The notes under the pieces are model-generated. The model had not been told where the DNA came from. It saw nothing but the letters and a program-made list of their open reading frames with translations, and searched no databases. A DNA stretch of 64,000 bases, from contig NZ_BMYT01000007.1 of NCBI RefSeq assembly GCF_014652415.1, forward strand, positions 69,833 through 133,832, read 5' to 3'. Position 1 is the first letter of the stretch, and the number at the start of each line of letters is the position of its first letter. Of the stretch, positions 10,231 to 18,606 are shown one piece after another. The position numbers were made by a program, and so were the translations under genes. This DNA is from Affinundibacterium macrobrachii (GTDB lineage: Bacteria > Pseudomonadota > Gammaproteobacteria > Burkholderiales > Burkholderiaceae_D).

Positions 10231-10495
10231 GGGCGTGCTGACATGTTATTTAGGCAAGCGTTCGTGTCAAAACGCAGGATGGCAAGGCGCATCTCGCCGC
10301 TGCGGCAGGCCGCCTCAGCAAGAGATGCAACGCTGTCCATCGTGCGTTTTGACACGAACCCTTCGGGAATGGCTGAAATGGGCGCATGGCGTCGTTGCAA
10401 GCTGCTGACAGTGCCAGCACTGCGGCACAGCTTGCGCCTAGCCCTGCGCCCATTTCCGCACATTCGCTTACCTAAATCACATGTCAACACGCCCC
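10231..10495. mobile_element. 265-bp MITE-like element folding as a cloverleaf
   Basis: Terminal inverted repeats of 30 bp (10231-10260 and 10466-10495) match at 27 positions and begin GGGCGTG. Two internal arms follow: GTTCGTGTCAAAACGCA (10260-10276) pairs perfectly with 10343-10359, and GAAATGGGCGCA (10375-10386) pairs with TGCGCCCATTTC (10446-10457), with a further stem GCAAGCTG/CAGCTTGC inside (10397-10404, 10428-10435). The whole can fold into a stem with two long arms. It has no transposase and no obvious target duplication. It is more G+C-rich than its surroundings, which suggests insertion. Confidence 0.8.
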
Positions 10496-10526
10496 AAGTT
10501 GGTGCAAATTAATTTGGGGGGTGGGG

Positions 10527-11642
10527 ATGTCCGATCTGGCTTCTTTGTCTACATTAGCGCGTTCTGACGCGCAACTTCCGGTGCATGTGTATTTTGATCA
10601 AGGCTTATTAGAGCGCGAGATCAAACAATTATTTCAATCTGGCCCGCGTTACGTTGGTCATGAATTGATGGTTCCCAATGTCGGTGATTATGCGACCCTC
10701 GCTTCAGAGAATGAGGGGCGTATGCTGGTGCGCGGCAAAGACGGTATTGAATTACTGTCGAATGTTTGCCGTCATCGTCAAGCCTTAATGTTTGGCGGCC
10801 CAGGCACGACAGGGCGAGGCAACACCAATCACATCGTTTGTCCATTGCATCGTTGGACTTACGATCTCAAAGGTGAGCTGATTGGTGCGCCGCATTTTAA
10901 AGACACACCTTGTTTAAATCTTTCACGTACACCACTGCAAAGTTGGAATGGTTTGCTGTTCGAACAAAATGGCTACAACGTGATGGAAAAGATGGCGCAA
11001 TTGTCGGTCACCAAGGATTTGGATTTTACCGACTACATGCTCGATCACGTCGAAGTGCATGAATGTGATTACAACTGGAAAACTTTTATTGAAGTTTATC
11101 TCGAGGATTATCACGTTGAACCCTTCCATCCGGGATTGGGTAGCTTTGTCACTTGTGATGATTTGAAATGGGAATTCGGTGAAGACTACAGTGTACAAAC
11201 TGTGGGTGTGCACAAAGGTTTATTAAAATCTGGTTCGCCGAAATACCAAGCTTGGCAAGAGCAAGTTTTAAAATTCCGTCGTGGCGAACCGCCAAAATAC
11301 GGTGCGATTTGGCTGACTTTGTATCCGAATATCATGGTCGAATGGTATCCCCATGTTTTGGTGGTATCAACGCTATGGCCGACCGCAACAGGTAGAACCA
11401 AGAACGTAGTTGAGTTCTATTATCCTGAAGAAATCGTTTTGTTCGAGCGTGAGTTCATTGAAGCTGAACGTGCGGCGTATATGGAAACCTGTATCGAAGA
11501 CGATGAAATCGGCATGCGCATGGATGCTGGACGCAAGATTTTGTTCAATCGTGGACAAAATGAAGTCGGTCCATATCAATCACCGATGGAAGATGGCATG
11601 CAGCATTTCCATGAATGGTATCGAAGTAAGATGCAGTTCTAA
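10527..11642 (+). CDS. Rieske non-heme iron oxygenase, large subunit type
   Basis: 371 residues. The Rieske [2Fe-2S] ligands are CRH (C-x-H) and CPLH, separated by about 18 residues, in the first third. The mononuclear iron site follows in IEVYLEDYHVEPFHPGLG, which supplies the two histidines; an Asp/Glu further on is expected. The family oxidises aromatic rings or quaternary amines using a separate reductase. No reductase, ferredoxin or small subunit gene is adjacent, so the substrate cannot be told. ATG at 10527 is preferred over GTG two codons earlier; a G-run lies just upstream. The MITE-like element ends 31 bases before the start. A strong terminator follows. Confidence 0.85.
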   Translation: MSDLASLSTLARSDAQLPVHVYFDQGLLEREIKQLFQSGPRYVGHELMVPNVGDYATLASENEGRMLVRGKDGIELLSNVCRHRQALMFGGPGTTGRGNTNHIVCPLHRWTYDLKGELIGAPHFKDTPCLNLSRTPLQSWNGLLFEQNGYNVMEKMAQLSVTKDLDFTDYMLDHVEVHECDYNWKTFIEVYLEDYHVEPFHPGLGSFVTCDDLKWEFGEDYSVQTVGVHKGLLKSGSPKYQAWQEQVLKFRRGEPPKYGAIWLTLYPNIMVEWYPHVLVVSTLWPTATGRTKNVVEFYYPEEIVLFEREFIEAERAAYMETCIEDDEIGMRMDAGRKILFNRGQNEVGPYQSPMEDGMQHFHEWYRSKMQF

Positions 11643-11654
11643 ATGTAGATAGAT

Positions 11655-11687
11655 TATGGGGAAGCAATGCTTCCCCATAGTTTTTTT
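11655..11687 (+). terminator. Rho-independent terminator after the Rieske gene
   Basis: TATGGGGAAGC (11655-11665), loop AAT, GCTTCCCCATA (11669-11679), then G and seven T. A perfect 11-bp stem. Confidence 0.92.
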
Positions 11688-11734
11688 GTCTCCAGTTTAA
11701 TAAAACGAATAGTCAATTCAGTTAAAGAGGATGT

Positions 11735-12679
11735 ATGCAAGCACTGTGGATGTTGGTCGCGACCTTTTTGTTTTCATTGATGGGTGTCTGCGTCAAACTA
11801 GCCTCTGAAACCTACAACACAGCAGAGATCGTCACTTATCGCGGTGCAATTGGTGTGATTGGTATCTATTTGATTATGCGTTGGCAAAATGGAACGCTGC
11901 GTAGCTCAATGATTCGAGGTCACGTTTGGCGCGGCATTTTTGGTGTCACTTCACTTTGGTTATGGTTTTACTCTATTTCTAAGCTGCCCTTATCTTTATC
12001 CGTGACGCTTAGTTATATGTCGTCGATTTGGGTTGCCGTTATTTTGTTTGCGACTTCGTGGTGGAAAAATCGCGGCAAAGATGTGGTGCATTTGCCTCCT
12101 CATTTAGTTTGGTCGATTTTGTTGGGTTTTGTTGGCGTTGTGATGTTGCTGCGCCCGACAATACGTGCAGATCAATTATTCGATAGTTTGATCGCTCTCT
12201 GTTCTGGTTTTATCGCTGCACTCGCTTATATTCAAGTCCGACAAATGGGGGTTGCGGGCGAGCCTGAATACCGAGTGGTTTTTTATTTTTCGTTGGTCTG
12301 TACCGCGATGGGATTACTCGGGCAATTCTGGCACTTCAATACTTTTACAGAATCGCAATTAGCTGCTCATGTGAATCATCATTTGTTCGAGCCAAAAGGC
12401 ATTGCATTGTTGCTTGGTGTAGGGATATTCGCGATGGTCGCGCAATTAGCGATGACCCGTTCATACCGACTTGGCAATCCTTTGGTTGCGGCGAATCTGC
12501 AATATGTTGGTATCGTCTTCACAAGTGCATTAGATGTAATGATTTGGAACTTGAATTTGAGTTGGATCAGTTGGTTGGGAATTGCAGTAATTTTAGCAAG
12601 CGGTATGATAGCGTCTTCATTTAATAGTGGTGCCAGTGCTAAGACTGAAGCGCCCGATGCTACCAACAAAACTACCTAA
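11735..12679 (+). CDS. DMT-superfamily transporter (EamA family)
   Basis: 314 residues with about ten hydrophobic segments in two repeated EamA halves, beginning MQALWMLVATFLFSLMGVCVKLAS. Such proteins in the inner membrane export amino acids, nucleobases or other metabolites; the substrate is not evident. AAAGAGG stands four bases before the ATG. sseA follows after nine bases, so the two may be cotranscribed. Confidence 0.88.
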   Translation: MQALWMLVATFLFSLMGVCVKLASETYNTAEIVTYRGAIGVIGIYLIMRWQNGTLRSSMIRGHVWRGIFGVTSLWLWFYSISKLPLSLSVTLSYMSSIWVAVILFATSWWKNRGKDVVHLPPHLVWSILLGFVGVVMLLRPTIRADQLFDSLIALCSGFIAALAYIQVRQMGVAGEPEYRVVFYFSLVCTAMGLLGQFWHFNTFTESQLAAHVNHHLFEPKGIALLLGVGIFAMVAQLAMTRSYRLGNPLVAANLQYVGIVFTSALDVMIWNLNLSWISWLGIAVILASGMIASSFNSGASAKTEAPDATNKTT

Positions 12680-12688
12680 GGAAAATCT

Positions 12689-13564
12689 ATGTTGACGACT
12701 TTAATTAGTGCCGAACAACTTGCCGCGCAATTGCGTAATGAAGTAAGTCAAAAGAATCTAGTGATTGTCGATTGCCGCCATGATTTGATGGATGCACAAG
12801 CGGGTAAAAATGCTTATGATGCGGGCCATATTCCGAGCGCTATTTTTGCCAATCTGGATAGCGATTTGTCCGGCAGTAAATATGATGCAGATGGTGTGTT
12901 CGCTGGCCGTCATCCTTTGCCTAAAGTTGATGACCTACTACAAACATTGCGCCATTTTGGTATCAATAACGATACCCAAGTGGTCGCTTATGACGCGCAT
13001 GGTGGCATGTTCGCTGCACGCCTCTGGTGGTTGCTACGTTCGATTGGTCATGCATCGGTTGCGGTTTTGGATGGCGGTATCGGTGCATGGACTGCTAATG
13101 GCAATCCGCTGCAAACCGAGGCGGCACAAAATTCCGTAGGGAATATTGCGTTACGACCTACATTAACCAAGCAAGTGAATGTACACGATGTTTTAAATAA
13201 TCTATCGGCGAGTTCAGAACTGCAACATCAAGTGATTGATGCTCGTGCAGCAGATCGCTTTCGCGGAGAAAATGAAACCATCGACCCAGTTGGCGGACAT
13301 ATTCCAGGTGCGAAGAATCGCTTCTTTAAGGATAATTTACAGGCAGATGGTCGATTTAAATCAGCCCAGCAATTGCGTCAAGAATGGTTGGACTTGATCA
13401 CTGAGCCGAGCAAATCAATTATGCAATGTGGTTCCGGTGTGACTGCTTGCCATAATTTACTGGCAATGGAAGTTGCAGGATTGTCCGGTGCGGCTTTGTA
13501 TCCGGGGTCTTGGAGTGAATGGTGCGCTGATGCAAAACGTCCAGTTGCAAGCGGATCGCAATAA
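12689..13564 (+). CDS. sseA: 3-mercaptopyruvate/thiosulfate sulfurtransferase (double rhodanese)
   Basis: 291 residues with two rhodanese domains. The C-terminal one has the catalytic loop CGSGVTA (about residues 250-256), the CG[ST]GVT form typical of mercaptopyruvate sulfurtransferase. The N-terminal domain (VDCRHDLMD to GGIGAWTANG) lacks the cysteine, as usual. It moves sulfur from 3-mercaptopyruvate to thiols or cyanide. AAGGAAAA precedes the ATG. Its stop lies four bases from the convergent ZIP gene. Confidence 0.92.
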   Translation: MLTTLISAEQLAAQLRNEVSQKNLVIVDCRHDLMDAQAGKNAYDAGHIPSAIFANLDSDLSGSKYDADGVFAGRHPLPKVDDLLQTLRHFGINNDTQVVAYDAHGGMFAARLWWLLRSIGHASVAVLDGGIGAWTANGNPLQTEAAQNSVGNIALRPTLTKQVNVHDVLNNLSASSELQHQVIDARAADRFRGENETIDPVGGHIPGAKNRFFKDNLQADGRFKSAQQLRQEWLDLITEPSKSIMQCGSGVTACHNLLAMEVAGLSGAALYPGSWSEWCADAKRPVASGSQ

Positions 13565-13568
13565 ACAA

Positions 13569-14396
13569 TTAATGTAGATGCTGGGTCATTAACAGAACCA
13601 GCGCAACACCAGCGCTGACTAAAATAATTTGCGGTATGGTTTCTTTTAAACTGGCGCGGCGCTGCATTTGCGGCATTAAATCGCTGACGGCGATGTAAAT
13701 GAATCCTGATGACGCTAGTACCAACACATAAGGAATCAGTGAATTGGCTTGATCAAGTGTGTAATAGCCAATCACTCCACCCAGTACCGACATCAGACTG
13801 CAAATAAGATTGTAAAAATAAGCGCGGGCACGACTAAATCCGGCATTAAGTAAAACGATAAAGTCGCCGACTTCCTGCGGGATCTCATGCGCAATAATCG
13901 CTAAGGCGGTCACGATTCCCAAGCTAGGATCAGCTAGAAATGCGGCGGCGATTAAAATCCCATCGGTGAAATTGTGTAAGCCGTCACCGATCAAAATCAT
14001 CCAACCTGATTTGCCAGCTTCATGCGCATCATGTCCATGTTCGTGATGATGTCCATCGCCCTCGTGGTGATGGGAGTGTCGTAACACAGCAAATTTTTCT
14101 AACAAGAAAAACGCCAGTAAGCCACCTAATAGGCAAGCGAATAGCGAGCGCGGATCGGTTCCTGCTTCGAAAGCGCGCGGCAAAGCGTGTAGGAAAGACG
14201 TTGACAACATTATCCCTACCGACAAGCTGACCATGCGCTCGACTAACTTGGAAAGTAAAGTGAACGAGAAAATGGCAGCAAAGCTGATACTCAACACGCC
14301 AGCAATCGTGGTCGTGAAAATAATGGAAGTCAGGGTGGAATGAATTTTGAGCCTCGGTGCGGAATGGGGTGCAACTATGTTGCAATTAGACCACAA
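13569..14396 (-). CDS. ZIP-family divalent metal transporter
   Basis: Inner-membrane carrier for zinc or related metals. About eight transmembrane segments, a His-rich cytoplasmic loop (RHSHHHEGDGHHHEHGHDAH, about residues 106-125) and the two metal-site helices with HNFTDG and HEIPQEVGD. The start is unclear: the ORF opens with TTG (14396) with no ribosome binding site. The family usually starts just before the first helix (about STLTSIIFTTTIAGVLS), where no ATG, GTG or TTG exists; an ATT at 14345 stands six bases after GAGG. Convergent with sseA. Confidence 0.9.
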   Translation of the reverse strand: MWSNCNIVAPHSAPRLKIHSTLTSIIFTTTIAGVLSISFAAIFSFTLLSKLVERMVSLSVGIMLSTSFLHALPRAFEAGTDPRSLFACLLGGLLAFFLLEKFAVLRHSHHHEGDGHHHEHGHDAHEAGKSGWMILIGDGLHNFTDGILIAAAFLADPSLGIVTALAIIAHEIPQEVGDFIVLLNAGFSRARAYFYNLICSLMSVLGGVIGYYTLDQANSLIPYVLVLASSGFIYIAVSDLMPQMQRRASLKETIPQIILVSAGVALVLLMTQHLH

Positions 14397-14424
14397 ATTG
14401 AAGAATTCTGCAATTCGTTTGCTG

Positions 14425-14449
14425 CAGGACGATCGGGTAAATCGTCCTG
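14425..14449 (-). terminator. Hairpin after the DUF4124 gene, no T tract
   Basis: CAGGACGAT (14425-14433) and ATCGTCCTG (14441-14449) form a perfect 9-bp stem just downstream of the DUF4124 stop. It may be a terminator or an mRNA end-protecting hairpin. Confidence 0.4.
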
Positions 14450-14453
14450 ATTG

Positions 14454-14927
14454 TTAGTTGTCGCGACAAGATTTTAATTTTTGATTAATTTTTTTAATTT
14501 CTTCTTGACGCTTTTCATCTTCCATAAAAATCGGTTCGCCTTGCGCATTTTCTCGGACGATAATCGGTAGTCCGTTCTCCAGCGTGATTAGACGCTTCTT
14601 ATCTTGATAGCATTTCTCGTCGTCAGCGCGTCGCTTATCGCGCTCGCGCGCTTCTTGTTCTTCTTTTTGTTTTTGTCGCTCTTTAAATTCAATTTCTTTG
14701 GCCCACAAACTTTGCGTTGGTTTTTTTGTAGTCGGTTGAGCGCCTAAGCCATTCGCAACTGGAGTGATCTCAACTTCTTTTACTAGCGTGCTGCCAGCAG
14801 GGCAGCGACTCGCCATAATCTTGCGACCTTGTGCATCTTTGCACTCATAAATCTGCGCCTGCGCAATTGATGCGAGCCCGCATAATCCAATAATTATTAA
14901 GAAATCTTTTCTGAAGTGAAATGACAT
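14454..14927 (-). CDS. DUF4124 domain protein, secreted
   Basis: 157 residues from the ATG at 14927, which opens a signal peptide (MSFHFRKDFLIIIGLCGLAS, cleavage after AQA). An upstream extension to 14996 would bury this signal and is rejected. The mature start, QIYECKDAQGRKIMASRCPAGS, is the DUF4124 signature with two cysteines likely to form a disulfide. A charged Glu/Lys/Arg coiled stretch follows (about 85-120). It is exported to the periplasm; function unknown. No clear operon partner. Confidence 0.82.
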   Translation of the reverse strand: MSFHFRKDFLIIIGLCGLASIAQAQIYECKDAQGRKIMASRCPAGSTLVKEVEITPVANGLGAQPTTKKPTQSLWAKEIEFKERQKQKEEQEARERDKRRADDEKCYQDKKRLITLENGLPIIVRENAQGEPIFMEDEKRQEEIKKINQKLKSCRDN

Positions 14928-15138
14928 AAGGTATTCTCTCGTCGAATGGAATGACAATTTTATGCGTGTTAAATGTGAATAGATCCTTGTTAGCATTGAT
15001 CAATAGTCACAGTCAGCAAAGTGTTCGTGGATTTAAACCAAACAGGAAAAATATGTCTAGACACGTCCACGCACTACTATATTGTAATTTTTATTGATTG
15101 TAGAAAGTATTTAGCATCGAGTGAATTAGGGAAAGTGA

Positions 15139-15645
15139 ATGATGAATGACGGTGAGAAATACCAGCAAGTCATGTGCGATTTTATTGAAAGTTTGGGTAT
15201 CGCGATTATCCCCAAGCGATTAGATCACCCGACTTTTCTCCCCGGTCTAGATTTAGGCCCGAATTGTATTTATCTTGATGTCAAGAAAATGCAGTATCCC
15301 GGTGATTTATTACATGAGGCCGGACACCTAGCAGTGACTACTGCGGCGCAACGTGCGGCAGTGGGTAGTGATGCGCTCGAATTGCCATGGCCAACCGATG
15401 GTGAAGAAATTGCTGCAGTGCTGTGGTCGTATGCCGCAGCCTTGCATTTAGGCGTGCCACTGGAAGTAGTATTTCATGATAATGGTTATAAAAACGATTC
15501 GGCGTGGTTGATCGACAACTTCAATCGCGGGCAATACATTGGATTACCTCTGCTGCAATGGATGGGGTTATGTGTCGATGAGCAGCAAGCTGCTCTGCAC
15601 AAGATTCGTGCTTTCCCTCATATGCAAAAATGGCTGCGAGATTAA
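15139..15645 (+). CDS. Conserved hypothetical protein with HEAGH motif
   Basis: 168 residues, no signal peptide or membrane segment. The centre reads YPGDLLHEAGHLAV, an HExxH zinc-protease-like site, followed by a predicted helical region with LPWPTDGEEIAAVLWSYAAA. The HExxH with a glutamate some 30 residues on suggests a zincin fold, but no peptidase family is recognised and activity is unproven. The start could also be the next codon (ATGATG). It stands alone, ending at a bidirectional terminator shared with gpx. Confidence 0.75.
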   Translation: MMNDGEKYQQVMCDFIESLGIAIIPKRLDHPTFLPGLDLGPNCIYLDVKKMQYPGDLLHEAGHLAVTTAAQRAAVGSDALELPWPTDGEEIAAVLWSYAAALHLGVPLEVVFHDNGYKNDSAWLIDNFNRGQYIGLPLLQWMGLCVDEQQAALHKIRAFPHMQKWLRD

Positions 15646-15684
15646 AAGTTGATTGCGGCTATGTCGTCACGGAATACAAAGTAG

Positions 15685-15720
15685 GGCTAGTAAAATGAAG
15701 CTTTAGTTTTTTTACTAGCC
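15685..15720. terminator. Bidirectional terminator between the HEAGH gene and gpx
   Basis: GGCTAGTAAAA (15685-15695) pairs with TTTTACTAGCC (15710-15720). It sits between convergent genes. Confidence 0.55.
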
Positions 15721-15734
15721 ATTGATTTGTTCGT

Positions 15735-16217
15735 CTACTCTGCCAGTAACTGCAGAATGTCTTCGCGAATTTCGGCTGGCGTGGTTTGTGGTGCGTAGCG
15801 CTTAAATACGCTGCCATCTTTGCGTAGCAAAAATTTGGTGAAATTCCACTTGATCATTTCTGTGCCTAAAACGCCGGGGGCGTGGCTTTTCAGATATTGA
15901 AACAGCGGATGCGCGGATTCCCCATTGACATCAACTTTCTCAAACATCGGAAAACTGACGCCGTAATTGCGTTCACAGAATTGACTAATTTGCGCTGTAT
16001 CCCCTGGTTCTTGTTGACCAAATTGATTGCAAGGGAAACCCAAGACGACGAAACCTTGGGGTGCAAATTCTTGATACAGCGTTTCTAAGCCTTGATATTG
16101 TGGTGTGTAACCGCAATTGCTCGCGGTGTTGACGATCAAAGCGACTTTGCCAGCATATTCGCTGAGGTCGACATGATCGCCATTAAGCCGCTTTGCATCA
16201 AATGCTAGCGCGCTCAT
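15735..16217 (-). CDS. Glutathione peroxidase family protein (Cys type)
   Basis: 160 residues. It reduces peroxides with glutathione or thioredoxin. The family blocks are all present: NTASNCGYTPQYQGLE with the peroxidatic Cys near residue 35, LGFPCNQFGQQEPG with the Gln, and IKWNFTKFLL with Trp-Asn. Its start overlaps the stop of pilU by four bases (ATGA), so it is translated from the pilT/pilU side; whether this has meaning for pili is unclear. Confidence 0.92.
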   Translation of the reverse strand: MSALAFDAKRLNGDHVDLSEYAGKVALIVNTASNCGYTPQYQGLETLYQEFAPQGFVVLGFPCNQFGQQEPGDTAQISQFCERNYGVSFPMFEKVDVNGESAHPLFQYLKSHAPGVLGTEMIKWNFTKFLLRKDGSVFKRYAPQTTPAEIREDILQLLAE

Positions 16218-17350
16218 ACAATACCTAAATGTTGTGTGCCTGCGGATAAATCGCGATTACTTGCATCTTTGCCGCGTAGCTTAATTGCCAAACGAAGTTC
16301 GTTGACAGAGTCAGCATTGCGCAAAGCATCTTCGTAGGTAATTAAGTCGGCTTCATGTAAATCAAACAGTGATTTATCGAAAGTAATCATGCCTAACTCT
16401 TCTGATTTCTTCATGATTTCTTTGATTTCGTGGACATCGCCTTTGAAAATCAAATCAGAAATCAAAGGTGAATTCAGCATGATCTCAATCGCGGCAATAC
16501 GCCCCTTGCGTCCTCGTAAGGGAACCAAGCGCTGAGAAATCACCGCTTTTAAGTTCAAAGACAAATCCATCAACAACTGCGCGCGACGCTCTTCTGGGAA
16601 AAAGTTGATCATGCGATCAAGCGCTTGGTTGGCACTGTTGGCGTGTAGTGTCGCCAAACATAAGTGACCGGTCTCGGCAAACGCAATCGCCAAATCCATC
16701 GTTTCGCGTGAACGAATCTCACCGATTTGAATCACATCGGGCGCTTGACGCAGCGTATTTTTCAGCGCTACCTCCCAGTCATCGGTGTCGATACCAACTT
16801 CACGTTGCGTAATAATGCAATTGCCGTGTGGATGGACATATTCAATTGGGTCTTCAATCGTGATGATGTGACCGTAGCTATTCGCATTTCTATGTCCAAC
16901 CATTGCTGCTAATGTGGTGGATTTACCTGAGCCTGTCGCACCAACCATAATCACCAGACCACGTTTGGTCATCGCGATTTCTTTTAATTGATTGGGCAGT
17001 CCTAATTCTTCAAAAGTAGGAATGGCAGAAGTAATCGTCCGCAACACCATACCAACGCGCCCTTGTTGCAAGAAGGCAGAGACGCGGAAGCGACCAAGTC
17101 CAGGTGGGTTAATCGCAAAGTTACATTCTTTGGTCGATTCAAATTCCGATGCCTGTCTATCGTTCATAATCGCGCGCGCTAAATCAACCGTATGCGCGGT
17201 CGTCAACACTTGATTGGAGACCGGAGTTACTTTACCGTCGATCTTAAAAGCTGGTGGAAAATCGGCGGTGATAAAAAGATCTGAACCATTTTTGCTCAAC
17301 ATCAGTTTGAGCAAATCATTCATAAACTTGGTGGCCTGATCGCGTTCCAT
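16214..17350 (-). CDS. pilU: Type IV pilus retraction ATPase-like protein PilU
   Basis: 378 residues. Hexameric ATPase assisting PilT in twitching. Walker A GATGSGKST, Asp box ITIEDPIEYVH, Walker B VIQIGEIRSRETM and the His box TGHLCLATLHANS are visible. It is distinguished from PilT by its order after pilT and by its more divergent C-terminus (LGMITFDKSLFDLHEADLIT). AAGGAAG precedes the ATG. It is 57 bases downstream of pilT. Confidence 0.93.
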   Translation of the reverse strand: MERDQATKFMNDLLKLMLSKNGSDLFITADFPPAFKIDGKVTPVSNQVLTTAHTVDLARAIMNDRQASEFESTKECNFAINPPGLGRFRVSAFLQQGRVGMVLRTITSAIPTFEELGLPNQLKEIAMTKRGLVIMVGATGSGKSTTLAAMVGHRNANSYGHIITIEDPIEYVHPHGNCIITQREVGIDTDDWEVALKNTLRQAPDVIQIGEIRSRETMDLAIAFAETGHLCLATLHANSANQALDRMINFFPEERRAQLLMDLSLNLKAVISQRLVPLRGRKGRIAAIEIMLNSPLISDLIFKGDVHEIKEIMKKSEELGMITFDKSLFDLHEADLITYEDALRNADSVNELRLAIKLRGKDASNRDLSAGTQHLGIV

Positions 17351-17407
17351 GAAACTTCCTTCTACTAAATTTTATGTGTTCTCAACAAGTGGTGGGCAAT
17401 TCGCAGA

Positions 17408-18451
17408 TTAGCCTGGGAAGTTATCCGGGATCTTCGCAGCAGCTCTCGCGGTTGCAGCTGAAATCACGTTGCGGCGTAGAAGATCCGATAAATTTTGATC
17501 TAAAGTCTGCATGCCGACATTGCTACCGGTTTGAATTGCCGAGTACATTTGTGCGACTTTCGCTTCGCGAATCAAGTTACGAATCGCTGGTGTACCTACC
17601 ATAATTTCATGTGCGGCAACACGACCAGAACCATCCTTGGTTTTTAATAAAGTTTGGGAGATAACCGCTTGCAAGGATTCGGACAACATGGAGCGAACCA
17701 TTTCTTTTTCTTCGGCAGGGAAGACGTCGATAATACGGTCGATCGTTTTTGCTGCTGACGAAGTATGCAAAGTACCGAACACTAAGTGACCGGTTTCTGC
17801 TGCGGTCAGTGCCAATCGTATCGTTTCTAAGTCACGCAATTCACCCACCAAGATCACGTCAGGATCTTCACGCAGTGCGGAACGTAAAGCGTTTGAGAAT
17901 GAATGTGTGTGTGGGCCGACTTCACGTTGATTGATTAAGCATTTTTTCGAGTCGTGGACAAATTCAATCGGATCTTCTACGGTGAGAATATGGCCGTATT
18001 CACTTTCATTGACATGATTCACCATGCCTGCCAGTGTGGTTGATTTACCAGAACCAGTTGGTCCCGTCACCAACACCAAACCACGTGCTTTCAATGCAAA
18101 TTCGGCAAAGCATTTTGGTGCATTGAGTTGTTCTAGTGTCAGAATCTTGGATGGAATCGTACGCATAACCGCCGCTGCACCGCGTTCTTGATTAAATGCA
18201 TTGACACGGAAACGCGCGAGGCCAGGAATCGCAAACGAAAAGTCGCATTCGAGGTTTTCTTCAAAGTGCTTACGCTGACCATCATTCATGATGTCATAAA
18301 TAAGCGCGTGCACATCTTTGTGTTCTAGTGGCGGTAAATTGATGCGTCGTACGTCACCGTGTACGCGGATCATAGGTGGCAAACCAGAAGACAAGTGTAG
18401 ATCGGATGCGTTATTCTTAACCGAGAATGCGAGAAGTTCTGAGATATCCAT
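17408..18451 (-). CDS. pilT: Type IV pilus retraction ATPase PilT
   Basis: 347 residues, the usual PilT length. MDISELLAFSVKNNASDLHLSSG at the N-terminus, Walker A GPTGSGKST, ILTVEDPIEFVH, Walker B VILVGELRDLETI, GHLVFGTLHTSSAAKT, and the retraction motif region AIRNLIREAKVAQM (AIRNLIRE box) near residue 290. It powers pilus disassembly at the inner membrane. Divergent from yggS; their promoters share the 155-base gap. Confidence 0.96.
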   Translation of the reverse strand: MDISELLAFSVKNNASDLHLSSGLPPMIRVHGDVRRINLPPLEHKDVHALIYDIMNDGQRKHFEENLECDFSFAIPGLARFRVNAFNQERGAAAVMRTIPSKILTLEQLNAPKCFAEFALKARGLVLVTGPTGSGKSTTLAGMVNHVNESEYGHILTVEDPIEFVHDSKKCLINQREVGPHTHSFSNALRSALREDPDVILVGELRDLETIRLALTAAETGHLVFGTLHTSSAAKTIDRIIDVFPAEEKEMVRSMLSESLQAVISQTLLKTKDGSGRVAAHEIMVGTPAIRNLIREAKVAQMYSAIQTGSNVGMQTLDQNLSDLLRRNVISAATARAAAKIPDNFPG

Positions 18452-18606
18452 TTATAATCCGATACGAAATAATTGAAGTGGGTTGATCATGCTGAGTGAA
18501 ATTGTCGAAATCGCTGCGCGACTTATGCAATTTTATGCAATTCACTTACCTGAGTGACTCATTTGATTTTAGTCTGATTGTTTAATGCAGTTCTACGTCC
18601 TTGATT

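Larger units (their letters stand above)
9879..10526. other. Long intergenic region holding a promoter-like site and a MITE candidate
   Basis: About 650 bases. The left half is AT-rich with a TATAAT at 10100-10105. The right half is a G+C-rich inverted-repeat element (10231-10495). Overlapping ORFs on both strands inside the element are by-products of its symmetry. Confidence 0.6.

Noticed and set aside
10227..10512. Overlapping ORFs on both strands near 10.3 kb
   Set aside because: They lie wholly in the inverted-repeat element and arise from its symmetry; sequences resemble no family.
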